From Maniola hyperantus (taxonomy: Eukaryota; Arthropoda; Insecta; Lepidoptera; Nymphalidae), in contig NC_048545.1 in NCBI RefSeq assembly GCF_902806685.2, positions 13,973,926-14,037,925 on the forward strand: DNA of 64,000 bases. Reading direction: 5' to 3'. Within the stretch, counting starts at the first letter, position 1, and every line of letters begins with the position of its first letter. The notes beneath the pieces were generated by a model. It had not been told where the DNA came from and ran no database searches. It worked only from the letters and a program-made list of their open reading frames with translations. Shown piece after piece: positions 42,140 to 53,460 of this stretch. Position numbers and translations under genes: made by a program.

Positions 42140-42420
42140 TCCAATGTCTTGCCTTATCTAGTGCAAAGCTTTCACGTTATCTTTCACGTAATCATTTCAA
42201 AATCTTGCCTTATCTAGTGCAAAACTTTCACGCATCATTTCAAAATCTTGCCTCATCTGTTGCAAAGCTTTCACGTTATCTTTCAGGAATCATTTCGATA
42301 TCTTGCCCTATCTAGTGCAAAACTTTTACGCATCATTTCAAAATCTTGCCTTATCTAGTGCAAAGCTTTCACGTTATCTTTCACGTATCATTTCGATATC
42401 TTGCCTTATCTAGTGCAGTT
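42140..42420. repeat. Dimeric minisatellite (~56 + 43 bp)
   Basis: TCTTGCC anchors at 42147, 42203, 42246, 42301, 42344 and 42399 give alternating spacings of 56, 43, 55, 43, 55. The long unit carries CTTTCACGTTATCTTTCACG, the short unit ACTTTCACGCATCATTTC. Confidence 0.9.
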
Positions 42421-42612
42421 CTAATCATGCTAAATCCTTGCCTGTGATTTGATTACAACTGAGGTAGCTTAGCCCTTACCTTGTTGTACTCTGAATATGG
42501 ATATACATAGTTGGAATATTTAAGTTCGTTATCATACCAATACCACCGATAAGCCAAATCTCAATAGATTAAGCTTGCTTTGTTATCGAAAGTTTGTAAT
42601 TTGTATATCCGT

Positions 42613-42678
42613 GTAGGTAGGTACGCTATATTACTATTTAGTAGGTAGGTACGCTATATTACTATTTAGTAGGTAGGT
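42613..42678. repeat. 30-bp direct tandem duplication
   Basis: GTAGGTAGGTACGCTATATT and ACTATTTA are repeated twice, with a partial third unit. Confidence 0.85.
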
Positions 42679-42679
42679 A

Positions 42680-43155
42680 TTAGATGATGTCCAGACTTCG
42701 TCCACGTGGATTAAGGTTTTATAAAATTGCCATGGGAACTCTTTGCTTTTCCGGGATAAAATAATAATAATGATAAATAAATTGTTTATTGATCAAAAAA
42801 CATAGATACAAGTACATCTGCCTATTTAAATGTACAATAGGTGGGTAGGTACGTTCTTATAATATTTTTATTCTTACAATTTACTAAGTAGGTAACTGTA
42901 GGGTAACTGTCCCTAAGCTAGGTAGCTACACCTGTGTTTTAGGCGTTGCCTAAAAAGTTGCCTATGTCAATAATTTCCGGGACGTAAGCCACTTTAATAT
43001 AAATCGGTTAAGCAGATGGGCTTTTAAGAATCCCGTGGGAACTCTTTGATTTCCCGGAATGTAAGCTAACTCTGTACCAAATTTCATCCAAATAGGTTAA
43101 ACTTTTGGACCGTGAAAAGCTAGCAGACAGACACACTTTCGCATTTATAATATTT
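42680..43155 (-). mobile_element. Helitron-like B fragments, interrupted
   Basis: GATGATGTCCAGACTTCGTC…TTTTCCGGGATAAA (to 42762) and CCCGTGGGAACTCTTTGATT…CACTTTCGCATTTATAAT (43035-43155), separated by ~270 bp of AT-rich, TAGGTAGG-rich sequence. Confidence 0.55.
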
Positions 43156-43529
43156 AATATGGATTTTCTTGATAATGTCCCTAGTGGTATAAGATGGAAC
43201 ACTGATAAACTAATTAGGTGTAGCGACTTTTTAACCGACTTCAAAAAAGGAGGAGGTTCTCAATTCGTCGGAATCTTAATTTAAAGTTAATATTACTAAC
43301 TAACAGTAGATAAGATATCGAATAGTTTGAAACTAAAACAGGTTTATCCTGAAGAGAGGTAAACTTTTCCTTTAGATTCAGGAAAGCCTTTTAAAAAGAT
43401 CAAGAGCTCGTAAAAAGGTAAGACGCTAAAAGTGTACTGCGAAAAATAAAACTTGACACAGCAAGTGCAGTCTTTAAAATGAAAAGGATATTTTTTTGTT
43501 ATCTTCTTTTTATACCTACCTTTATTTTT

Positions 43530-43681
43530 TATTTTTTTTTTCGAGGGGGATATCTTCTTAAGGTACCCATTTGGGTAACGTGGGACTTCTACCCACTAAA
43601 ACCCCCCCCGGTAGCCCTCCTCAGCGCGTTATTGAGAGGCTCCGGGAACTCTAAAGAACGTACCTACGCCGGTGCCTCTTT
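43530..43681 (-). mobile_element. Poly(A)-tailed LINE 3' end (family F)
   Basis: Plus-strand T run, CGAGGGGGATATCTTCTTAA, CTACCCACTAAAACC, GAGAGGCTCCGGGAACTC and ACGTACCTACGCCGG. The same end in the other orientation is at 58950-59112. Clade unknown. Confidence 0.68.
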
Positions 43682-44000
43682 TTAACCGACTTCAAAAAAA
43701 GGAGGAGGTTCTCAATTCGTCGGAATCTTTTTTTTTTTTTATGTATGTTCCCCGATTACTCGAAGACGCCTGGACCGATTTTGAAAATTCTTTTTTTGTT
43801 TGAAAGGGTATAGTTCAAAGTTGGTCCCATTTAAATTTGGTGAAGATCTGATGAACATCTTCGAAGATAGATACTGGAACTCCTCAACGGATAAGAGTAA
43901 ATTGGTCGCGATCAGTGTAATAGCTTAGTAAACAGTAGATTTTTAACCAGTCATAGCATAATTCCATGGGGCCACTAAAAATTGTGAAATAAAAAATTTT
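43682..44000. repeat. AACCGACTTC repeat
   Basis: Starts TTTAACCGACTTCAAAAAAA and GGAGGAGGTTCTCAATTCGT; includes CGAAGACGCCTGGACCGATT. The first ~45 bp also occur at 43228-43275, so it is an interspersed repeat. No coding content. Confidence 0.6.
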
Positions 44001-44007
44001 TACAAAA

Positions 44008-44336
44008 AAAATAAAAACCGACTTCGATACACAAACACTAAAAATTGAAAAATAATTTAATTTATTACCGAATATATTATGTATACAAGAGTTAATATAG
44101 TTCCATAATAATATTTTTGGGGTCGGTGCCAATGAGGTGCCATTGTGGAGTCTCATAAAAATATGAAGTCTAGACGATTCGCGCAGCTAAAGCTAATTGG
44201 CACCGGCACTAAAAATATTATTATGGAACTATATTAACTCTTGTATACATAATATATTCGGTAATAAATTAAATTATTTTTCAATTTTTAGTGTTTGTGT
44301 ATCGAAGTCGGTTTTTATTTTTTTTGTAAAAATTTT
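44008..44336. repeat. Large palindrome with ~127-bp arms
   Basis: Left arm 44008-44130 and right arm 44203-44336 are almost exact reverse complements (AAAAACCGACTTCGATACAC … AATATATTATGTATACAAGA … CCATAATAATATTTTT), around a ~70-bp spacer containing CTAGACGATTCGCGCAGC. It resembles a foldback element or a recent inverted duplication. Confidence 0.85.
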
Positions 44337-44356
44337 ATACCTACCTTACCTACTAT

Positions 44357-44610
44357 AGTTGGTTATAACCGAGTGGTTAAGACGTTCGCCTCCTAATCGG
44401 AGGTTGGGGGTTCGATCCGGGGCACGCACATCTATCTTTTCGGAGTTATGTGCGTTTTAAGTAATTAGATAGCACTTGCTTTATTGGTGAAAGGAAAATA
44501 TTATGAGGAAACCTGCATGACTGAGAGTTCTCCATAATGCTCTCAAAGGTGTGTGAAGTCTGCCAATCCGCACTTGGCCAGCGTGGTAGACTATGGCCAA
44601 AACCCAAAAA
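44357..44610 (+). mobile_element. SINE family A, 3'-truncated
   Basis: tRNA-like head (AACCGAGTGGTTAAGACG; GGGTTCGATCCGGG) to GACTATGGCCAAAACCC; the GATGAT tail is replaced by unrelated sequence. Confidence 0.8.
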
Positions 44611-45598
44611 GAACAAGAAAGTGGGTAGTTCATCTCTCGCAGCACCGCAGTCCTGTCGTGACCACGACCCGTGCAATTAGGTTGAAATATCGACAAATAA
44701 AGACAAAAACTAATCGTTTTAGTATGTACCCGTTATATGTACATATACATTAAAATATGTAGTTAAACCAAGAAATAAGCTTAAAATCATTAGTAGGTAA
44801 ATATCACTAGCTTTAACCCCAACACTGACCTCGGGCAGATTTATAAACCGAAAATTGGGTCAAAATTCTTACATTATACAAACTCCGTCAACACGTTGAA
44901 GAAATCAAGTGCCTAATTAAAAATTTCGCGATGAAAAGAAAAATAAAAATACATTGTGAAAACCCTAAGAAATTCTGTGGCACGTGTAGACTGTAGGTAT
45001 TCAGTTGAGAGCCGTACCCTCTCATTAAGGCATTCACTCTTGAAAGCATTGAAAACATTAATATAAATAACTATAATATGTAATAATATACAAGACTTCG
45101 CGTCATTCATGTATTGAAATGACGCGAGACCTTCCTTACTTCAAATATTTTAATTATGTAAAGATACGCCTACACTGGCAATAGAATTTCCGCTATTCCA
45201 GATAATTTAGTCAATTATAACGACACGACCACGTAAAGCAATTTACTGTAATATCCAGCAATACCTGAAAATTTTAGCAATGTTATGCGAAAAAATTGCT
45301 CCAGATTGCTCCACTTATTGCTACTCATCGATAAATAATCAAAAACCATAACTCCATACGCATGTAGTTTAGCTTTTTAAAGATCCTACTCTCAAAAGCC
45401 GTGATAGCCTTTGCCCGCGTTTGGGATGACCTCTGAATTATTAGAGCTAGATATACCTTATAAGAAATATTAACAAAAAAAAAAAGATAATTAAAAAAAA
45501 AATGTACCTGTATATATACAAAAAAAAATTTAAAAAATTAAAAATTAAAAAAAAATTAAAAAAATTTAGAGGTAGGCTTATTTATTTATTTATTTTTT
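44611..45598. other. No gene seen
   Basis: AT-rich. A nearly T-free poly(A)-like tract runs through about 45475-45570. No supported feature. Confidence 0.45.
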
Positions 45599-45725
45599 AC
45601 TCTCAAAAGCCGTGATAGCCTAGTAGTTAAGATGTCTCCTATACGGGAGGTCGGACGTTCGATCCCGGGCCCCTTCATAATTTTCGAAGCTATGTGCATT
45701 TTAAGCAATTAAACATCATTTGCTT
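45599..45725 (+). mobile_element. SINE family A, 5' half
   Basis: AAAGCCGTGATAGCCTAGTA, GTTCGATCCCGGGCCC and CGAAGCTATGTGCATTTTAA. A duplicate of its first 20 bp occurs at 45393, just before the A-rich tract. Confidence 0.72.
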
Positions 45726-45954
45726 TTTATCTTATACACCAGTTTGTATTTCCTAACTCTGTTTTAATTTTTTCACCTTTCTTAATTAGGATCTTTATAT
45801 ATAAATCAAAATCACGCTCTCATTCGATCCGAGTCCGTGAAAATACGTTCCGAAGTACTCATAGAACTGTTTGTATTAGCTTACGCACTATATCATCAAC
45901 TTCCGTTATCCGAGTTCTCTCCGTCATCCGTGAGAATATGTTTTTGTAAATAAT

Positions 45955-46080
45955 AAAAATGGCGAGCAAACGTGCATGCGGGTCACCTGATATTAAGTGA
46001 TTACTGCCGCCTATGAACATTTGCAGTACCAGAGGGACCACCAATGTGTTGCTTGCCTTTCAGGAATTTGTTGGTTTTGG
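45955..46080 (-). mobile_element. LINE 3' end family E, partial
   Basis: ATGGCGAGCAAACG, GGGTCACCTGATATTAAGTG, CGCCTATGAACATTTGCAG and AGGAATTTGTTGG as at 31193 and 52713; diverged. Confidence 0.6.
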
Positions 46081-46745
46081 AATATCTTGGATTCAAATCG
46101 GACATAATATGCTGTAGATATGTCAAAGATGTCCACCAAATAGCTTGTTTTTGGACAGAGATGGGATTTTTAGGAGTTTTTTTAACCGGTTTTTTTATAG
46201 TTATATTTTTAAGGATCGGATGAGTGCGTAACCGTTGTCGATCAGTTAATAAAAAATAGTCTGAACGAAGTGAGAGCAAAAAAATAAATAATTCCATTTA
46301 CCTAGTAAACTCAATTTTACAAACGGTTTTAAATCATCGCCTTATACCCTAGAGTATGATTGAAATACATTTTTATTTTAATACTATTTCCCCAGAATTG
46401 TGTTTCGAATTAAAAACTTCCGAGAGAGAAAAATCGCTCCGTAAGTTTAAATAAGAAACACGTGTTTTATTCATTTCATTTCTGTTTTATTATAAGGGAA
46501 CAAAAATATATTAATTTTCACGGGAAACAAACATTTTTATTATATTGTTTGTTCGTAAATTATTCATCTTTACATTGAATATGAAAGCTTAATTGCTTTG
46601 TGTTTGTTTACTTTTATAACACTGGTAATTCATGGCTGACTTGTTCTTTATAAAATTGTGTCTGATAGTGAATAATAAATGTGGTCTCATTTGGAACGGG
46701 GATTTATTCATTCTATAATTGTTGTACTGTTATGGAGTTTAGCTA
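46081..46745. other. No gene seen
   Basis: AT-rich; no repeat family or coding frame supported. Confidence 0.4.
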
Positions 46746-46767
46746 GGAAATGACTTCTAACGACTCT

Positions 46768-46915
46768 AAGGGTGCAGAGATCTATAGATCGCACTCTGAC
46801 TTAGCTGAGACTTAAGACAGAGTTAAAACGAGACAGAGCTGAATCAGACTTAGACTGAGATCTATAGAGCGCACTTTGACTTTGCTCAGACTTAAGATTG
46901 AGTTAAAACGAGACA
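46768..46915. repeat. 81-bp direct duplication
   Basis: GAGATCTATAGATCGCACTC…GACTTAAGACAGAGTTAAAA recurs 81 bp later as GAGATCTATAGAGCGCACTT…GACTTAAGATTGAGTTAAAA. Probably a MITE fragment duplicated in tandem. Confidence 0.7.
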
Positions 46916-47021
46916 GATTTATGTGAGAGATAATCTGTAATCTGAAAAAACAATTAATATTTACTGAAATTGTAAGGAAGACGTGCGGACGTATCCAAAT
47001 CGAGAGCGGACGGAGAGAGAC

Positions 47022-47158
47022 CTGTACATTCTAAAACAGATTTTTATTTATTTTTATGCATCATAGTTTTTTAATTATCGTGCAAAATGTCGAAAAAATA
47101 CAACTGTAGTATGGAACCTTCATTGCGCGAGCCTGACTCGCACTTGGCCGGTTTTTTT
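47022..47158 (+). repeat. Dispersed repeat family A, 3' part
   Basis: ACCTGTACATTCTAAAACAG…AATTATCGTGCAAAATGTCG…GCGAGCCTGACTCGCACTTG and T-run end. Confidence 0.75.
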
Positions 47159-48424
47159 ATTCTTTTGTGACTAACTATTAAAATTGGCTAATTTTTCAAA
47201 ACTATGTACACGTTGTTAGGTATATCATAACATATTGCATGCTAATAGGCAGAATTTGGCTGTACCTTTTTGTTTTTGTAACATCTCCACTGTTTACCCA
47301 GATTCGCAATAAAGAAATTTGTATTTGAAAAAAAAAAACGAAATGTAATGTACGGCATCGCACCCGCTGCCCGCCCCGCAGGACGCATAATATGCTCCCA
47401 CCTGGGCTTAGAGCTATATATAAGCTTTTCTTATCACTATGCGCTCTTCAATCTACACGTCATGATAGCTTTACAAACTAGGCGATAACGATTTTCTCTC
47501 CCACTTGCTCTGAAATTGCTTGATTCATTGCTAGAGTTAATTCAGATTACAGTTTCGATCATGGACCCTTGTCTTCTCGCTTTAATCCTTAAGATTCGAT
47601 AAAACGCCAATTTCATATACATTAGAGAAGATAAAAGGTAAATAATACTGTTTTATTTTAGCGTTTAAACTATGTGATGGGTTTGAAACTAGTCGGGCTA
47701 ACGTCGACTTAACACGTGAGTAAAGCCGGGACAGATTTTATATATAAATAATACTGATACAGATAACAAAATTGGTAAAACGCAAGTTTAAAAAATACAA
47801 TTGTTTTAAAAACGGTCCAGAGACAAACACAAAAAAGAAAGTCATCAAAAATAAAGAAAATTCTTCACTCTAAATTTAAACAAGCCCAATTATTTACTTT
47901 GTACATAAAATTGACTGAAGTAAATAAGAAAAATTAACAAAGTTTGCTGGTCAAACGAGTACAAACAACTAACCAACAAAAGGTTGAAATACCAGAACAA
48001 CATTTTGAAATTACCACAAAAATTCACTCGAAATATGCATATAAAATTTCACTCGCCGCTAAATAGGGCAAGCAGGAGAAAAAATAACTACAGTTTCACT
48101 GGCTGGTTCCGTACCAAAACCATTATCTTAACGGCTATTCTCGAATTTCGTTACTTTCGAGCGGTTCCAGCACGGCTCCGAATATTATTTTGTTTCCTCT
48201 ATAACCAATTACTGAAGTTTTAAATGGAATTGTACATTTTTAGAACTGTATAAAAGTTGAAATGACTATGAATTTGGCTTGTTAGAAAATGTGGCTGAGT
48301 ATTCTGAGTCTAATTTGACACGCTTCTGCGGGCTATGTTGATTTATATTTTTATTTAAAAATATATCTATTGGCTGTATTGCAGTGAAACATGTCATCTT
48401 TATATTAGGTATAACTTTGATTTG
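47159..48424. other. No gene seen
   Basis: A CG-richer patch at 47345-47410 and a TATATAAGC at 47417 stand out from AT-rich surroundings, but no coding frame follows that can be supported. Confidence 0.4.
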
Positions 48425-48590
48425 ATTTTATTTCCCGGGATAAAAAGTAGCCTATGTCACTCACTCTCCAGTTCTTTAACTATACCTACCCATGCAAAAA
48501 ATGACGTCGATCCGTTGCTCCGTTGCAACTAGATTGAAGGACAAACCAACAAACCACCAAACAAACACACTTTCGCAATTTATAATTTCG
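48425..48590 (-). mobile_element. Helitron-like B, truncated
   Basis: Starts inside the element at TTTTATTTCCCGGGATAAAA and ends ACACACTTTCGCAATTTATA; the CTAG/hairpin end is missing. Confidence 0.6.
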
Positions 48591-48603
48591 GTACTGGGAT
48601 GTA

Positions 48604-48742
48604 CATCGGCCTTTAGAATGATATTTCGGCTTTGTAGAGCGTTGTCTCTGTCACTCATACCTATATGACGTTTTGTGGGTCTTAACGATAGAGACAACGC
48701 TCTACAAATCGGCTTTCTCCTCCTAAAGGTCGATGTACATTA
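48604..48742. mobile_element. Foldback MITE, copy 2
   Basis: Arms GTACATCGGCCTTTAGAATG…GTAGAGCGTTGTCTCT and complement, around the core ACCTATATGACGTTTTGTGG. Same family as 35489-35618. Confidence 0.76.
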
Positions 48743-48875
48743 CTTTCGGCCGCGTACTAAATTATGTAAAATTTCCTTATGAATAACGATCTACCGAAAA
48801 GGAGGCCGGATTTTAGTGGAAGCTCCTTTAACTTAGGTAGGCCAAAATTTAATGCAAACATTAAATTCTAATAAT

Positions 48876-50215
48876 CCATTATCTTAGATCACTAGTGCTG
48901 TAAACGTTAATAGGGTACACTATTTATGTCATTTTAATGGCACGAGACGAGCGCGGCTGCGAGACACAAATGGTACAATATGGCGGGAATACTCATCTAT
49001 CCAAGATTAGACCCGGGACAGCCCTATAAATTTTTATAAAATATACATAATGCCCCAACGGGGTTTCAATGCCAGCTTCGTTCAAAGAATATTGTTGTAA
49101 TTATAAAAACAATTGTTTAATAATTTATATCATCAATATTGGAATGCATGAATAATAAGTGAAATGAAATGATAATGAAATAGTAAAGTTTGATCCCGGG
49201 AACGCACTTGTATTTTTTCGGAGCTATGTGCGTTTTAAGCAATTAAATATCCATTATCTTAGATCACTAGTGCTGTAACGTTAATAGGGTACACTATTTA
49301 TGTCATTTTAATGGCATGAGACGAGCGCGGCTTTGTGACATAAATGGTACAATATGGCAGGATATAATCGTATATCCAAGATTAGACTCCGGACAGCCTT
49401 ATAAATGTTTATAAAATATACATAATGGAGTTCGATCCCGGGAAGGCACTTCTAATTTTTCGGCGCTAATGTGCTTTTTAAGCAATTAAATACCGTTTGC
49501 TTTAACGGTGAAAGAAAACATCGGGAGGATACCTGTATACCTGAGAGCTCTCCAAAAATTTCTCAAAGGTGTGTGAAGTCAGGCCAAAGTCTGCTACACT
49601 AGCTCAGTGTCAATTGGTAGACGGTACGGTTAGATAAGTACCAAAATGCAATAATCCATTATCTTAGATCACTATAGTCCTGTAACGTTAATAGGGTACA
49701 CTATTTATGTCATTTTAATGGCACGAGACGAGCGCGGCTTTGTGACATAAATGGTACAATATGGCAGGATATAATCGTATATCCAAGATTAGACTCCGGA
49801 CAGCCTTATAAATGTTTATAAAATATACATAATGGAGTTCGATCCCGGGAAGGCACTTCTAATTTTTCGGTGCTAATGTGCTTTTTAAGCAATTAAATAC
49901 CGTTTGCTTTAACGGTGAAAGAAAACATCGGGAGGATACCTGTATACCTGAGAGCTCTCCAAAAATTTCTCAAAGGTGTGTGAAGTCAGGCCAAAGTCTG
50001 CTACACTAGCTCAGTGTCAATTGGTAGACAGTACGGTTAGATAAGTACCAAAATGCAATAATCCATTATCTTAGATCACTATAGTCCTGTAACGTTAATA
50101 GGGTACACTATTTATGTCATTTTAATGGCACGAGACGAGCGCGGCTTTGTGACATAAATGGTACAATATGGCGGGATATAATCATCTATCCAAGATTAGA
50201 TTCGGGACAGCCCTA
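48876..50215 (+). repeat. Tandem array of ~375-407-bp composite units
   Basis: The anchor CCATTATCTTAGATCACT starts at 48876, 49251, 49656 and 50063. Each unit has a TTAATAGGGTACACTATTTA and TGTCATTTTAATGGCA module fused to a 5'-truncated SINE-A piece (GTTCGATCCCGGGAAGGCAC…GGTGTGTGAAGTC). Units two and three are nearly identical; unit one has a different filler, and unit four is partial. Confidence 0.9.
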
Positions 50216-50368
50216 TAAATGTTAATGGTATTTAATGCTAAGGCTAGTAATTAGGCGCGGCTACATCCTCATGTAAATCAGGGCCCTTAGTTGCTAATTT
50301 TTCACGAACACGCAATAGTAACGCTTTGGCCGCGTGCGAAACCAGAGTTTCGTAACCAGTTTCGTACA

Positions 50369-50690
50369 AATAATATTTTGTCTTACTACGAATTGACACT
50401 GTCAGTTGGCCTTGTTCACAAGTTCAAAGTCGCTCAGCGTGCTATGAAGTGGGCTGTGCTAATGTTGGGTCTCTCTGAGGGACAAAATATGTAACGAGGA
50501 AATCCGTCGGAGATTCAAAGTGACTGGCATAGCTCAACGAATTAGCCAGCTGAAGTGGCAGTGGGCAGGCCACGTCTGCCGCGGACCCGATGGCTGCTGG
50601 GGCAGATGTGTTCTGGAGTGGAGACCGCGCGTCGGCAAGCTCAATGTGAGACGACCTCCAACTCGATGAACTGACTTAAGTATATAGAAT
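50369..50690 (+). pseudogene. RTE-type LINE C-terminal fragment, decayed
   Basis: Pieces equivalent to the 37522 copy in shifting frames: AAGTCGCTCAGCGTGCTATG (KVAQRAM), AACGAGGAAATCCGTCGG (NEEIRR), CTGAAGTGGCAGTGGGCAGG (LKWQWAGH), then a WGRCVLEWRPR-like part. It stops before the usual tail. Confidence 0.68.
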
Positions 50691-50757
50691 AGTAACATTA
50701 TATATACGAAAGTGTGTCTGTTTGACTACATAATGTATATTGATTTTATATGACACT

Positions 50758-51727
50758 ACTAGCTTATGCTCGCGACTTCATCCGCGTGGACTACAAAAGT
50801 TTAAAAACCCTATTTCACCCCCTTAGGGGATGAATTTTCAAAAACCCTTTCTTAGCGGATGCCTACGTCATATTAGCTATCTGTATGCCAAATTTCAGCC
50901 CGATCGACCAGTAGTTTTAGCTGTGCGTTGATAAATCAGTCAGTCAGTCAGTCATTCAGCCAGTCAGTCAGTCAGTCAGTCAGTCACCTTTTCCTTTTAT
51001 AATATACTAGCTTATTCCCGCGACTTCGTCCGCGTGGACTACAAAAGTTTAAAAACCCTATTTCACCCCCTTAGGGGATGAATTTTCAAAAACCCTTTCT
51101 TAGCGGATGCCTACGTCATATTAGCTATCTGTATGCCAAATTTCAGCCCGATCGACCAGTAGTTTTAGCTGTGCGTTGATAAATCAGTCAGTCAGTCAGT
51201 CATTCAGCCAGTCAGTCAGTCAGTCAGTCAGTCACCTTTTCCTTTTATAATATACTAGCTTATTCCCGCGACTTCGTCCGCGTGGACTACAAAAGTTTAA
51301 AAACCCTATTTCACCCCCTTAGGGGATGAATTTTCAAAAACCCTTTCTTAGCGGATGCCTACGTCATATTAGCTATCTGTATGCCAAATTTCAGCCCGAT
51401 CGACCAGTAGTTTTAGCTGTGCGTTGATAAATCAGTCAGTCAGTCAGTCATTCAGCCAGTCAGTCAGTCAGTCAGTCAGTCACCTTTTCCTTTTATAATA
51501 TACTAGCTTATTCCCGCGACTTCGTCCGCGTGGACTACACAAATTTCGAAACCCTATTTCACCCCCTTAGGGGTTGAATTTGCAAAAATCCTTTCTTAGC
51601 GGATGCCTACGTCATAATAGCTATCTGCATGCCATATTTCAGCCCGATCCGTCCAGTAGTTTGAGCTGTGCTTTGATAGATCAGTCAGGCAGTCAGCCAG
51701 TCACCTTTTCGTTTTATATATTTAGAT
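50758..51727 (-). mobile_element. Head-to-tail array of four Helitron-like H1 units, 248-bp period
   Basis: Units start (plus-strand ACTAGCTTAT) at 50758, 51006, 51254 and 51502. The first three have the same body including the irregular CAGTCAGTCATTCAGCCAGT run and a shared AAAAGTTTAAAAACCC variant; the fourth is more diverged. Unit one differs in the terminal region (GCTCGCGACTTCATCC against TTCCCGCGACTTCGTCC). Each keeps the hairpin and CTAG end. Confidence 0.85.
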
Positions 51728-51994
51728 ACAGGTTTTCCAAATAATTATACAATTTCTAGGATATTTTTAATTCCCTAGAGATAGGAAATCTACTAGATAT
51801 AGTTCCGTATCCAGGAAATGTATTAAGAGGCTTAATTAGACTAAGTGGTACGGTATAAACTATGTATTAATTCCATTATCTCTTTCAACATTCAGATGCC
51901 GTTAATGTTGTCCCATATTACAGTTTACGCCATTTTAATGGCGACCAACGGCAGAGTGAACTAGGGTGAGGGAACTCTCGGTTTGATCCTGAAT

Positions 51995-52274
51995 CGACAA
52001 TCATCATCATCATGATCATCACCGGCTCACTACAGAGTACGGGTCTCCGCTCAGAGTGAGAAGGGTTTTGGCCATAGTCTACCACGCTAGCCATGTGCAG
52101 ATTGGTAGACTTCACACACCTTTGAGAACATTATGGAGAACTCTCAGGCATGCAGGTTTCCTCACGATGTTTTTCTTCAAAGCAAGTGATATTAAATTAC
52201 TTAAAACGCACATAACTCCGAAAAGTTAGAGGTGCGTACCCGGGAAAGAACCCCCGACCTCCGATTAGAAGGCG
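51995..52274 (-). mobile_element. SINE family A, reverse copy of a head-to-head pair
   Basis: Runs from the ATCATCATCATGATCATCAC tail complement to CGACCTCCGATTAGAAGGCG, so it ends just inside the tRNA-like head, where the next copy begins in opposite orientation. Confidence 0.82.
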
Positions 52275-52420
52275 TATTCTCCATAATGTTCTCTTAGGTG
52301 TGTGAAGTCTCCCAATCCGCATATGGCCAGCGTGGTAGACTATGGCCAAAAACCCTTCTCTCTGAGAGGAGACCCGTGCTTTGTAGTGAGCCGGCAATGG
52401 GTTGATCATGATGATGATGT
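52275..52420 (+). mobile_element. SINE family A, forward 3' half of the pair
   Basis: TTCTCCATAATGTTCTC, GGTGTGTGAAGTCTCCCAAT…GAGGAGACCCGTGCTTTG and GATCATGATGATGATG. The 5' half is missing. Confidence 0.82.
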
Positions 52421-52662
52421 AAAATCATATCCTTACTGTGGTACGGGCTCCACGGGCTTTGATGTGACAACTTTATTTTACAAATCGCATACTGCTTACT
52501 TTGCGCAAGTTTTTGTAACTCGTTCGCAACTTGCATGACAGCTGGCAGCACTGTAGGCAAAAGTTCCGCGCGACACATTCGTTGCCTGTCGCTTGTCGCA
52601 GATTGAACAACTTCCACGGTTATCGTATTCAGATGACGTATTTTCACTTCTGGATCTATTTT

Positions 52663-52945
52663 TCTTGCGACTTCATCCGAGTGGATTGGTTTTTAATCTC
52701 ATGGGAACTCTTTTTTTTAATAGAGATAGCGAGCAAACAAGCAGGCGGGTCACCTGATGTTAAGTGATTACCGCCGCCCATGAACATTTGCAGCACCAGA
52801 GGAACCGCCGATGCGTTGCCGTGCCGGCCTTTTAGGAATTTGTTGGTCCGCCCGCACCCCTTGAATAACCCCATGTTGTAATCTAGTGACTCTGACTAGA
52901 GTGTAACTCTTTGATTTTCCGGGATAAAAATTAGCTTATGTCACT
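52663..52945 (-). mobile_element. LINE family E inserted in a Helitron-like B copy
   Basis: The LINE 3' end (52713-52904; poly(A) on the minus strand) is flanked by the direct repeat AACTCTTT (52706-52713 and 52905-52912). The flanks CTTGCGACTTCATCCG…CATGGGAACTCTT and TTGATTTTCCGGGATAAAA are a split group B copy. Confidence 0.78.
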
Positions 52946-53021
52946 CTCCAGCTGCTCGATTGCGGTAGAATTACAGCAACAATATCACGATCGCAATCAC
53001 CTCTGATTGGTTGACGCTCGC

Positions 53022-53060
53022 TCACTATTGATTAATTATTTAATAATTAATCAATAGTGA
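53022..53060. repeat. 39-bp perfect palindrome
   Basis: TCACTATTGATTAATTATT, a central T, and the exact complement. Followed by a partial extra copy TAATCAATAGTGATA. Confidence 0.9.
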
Positions 53061-53460
53061 ATAGTTAATCAATAGTGATAAAAATTTAATTGAGATTGTA
53101 ATAATGATTGATGCAGATTTTACGAAATTTACCTACAAAATCGCATGACGTGCACGATGCGAAAAACTACAGGAAAAGACGACGGACTTTTGTCTTGCGC
53201 GGAAAGAAATCTCTCTTCTGCGTAGGCCATATTATTATTATTGCTTCAATAATTACAATAATATCGATTGTTTAGTTTTTAGTGTTGCCATCATTATATC
53301 TTCCTTTATTTCGCAATAAAATAAAAGTATAATTTATACCAGCACATTTTCAAAGATAATAATAACACAATTCTATTAAATAAACTTAAATCTAAATTAA
53401 AAGTACTTAAAAATATTAAAATAAAACATACAAACTTGAATAAACCTTACCAACTTAAAA

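Noticed and set aside
50940..50990. CAGT-type direct repeats as a CRISPR-like array
   Set aside because: Simple microsatellite inside a Helitron-like element; no spacer structure and eukaryotic context.
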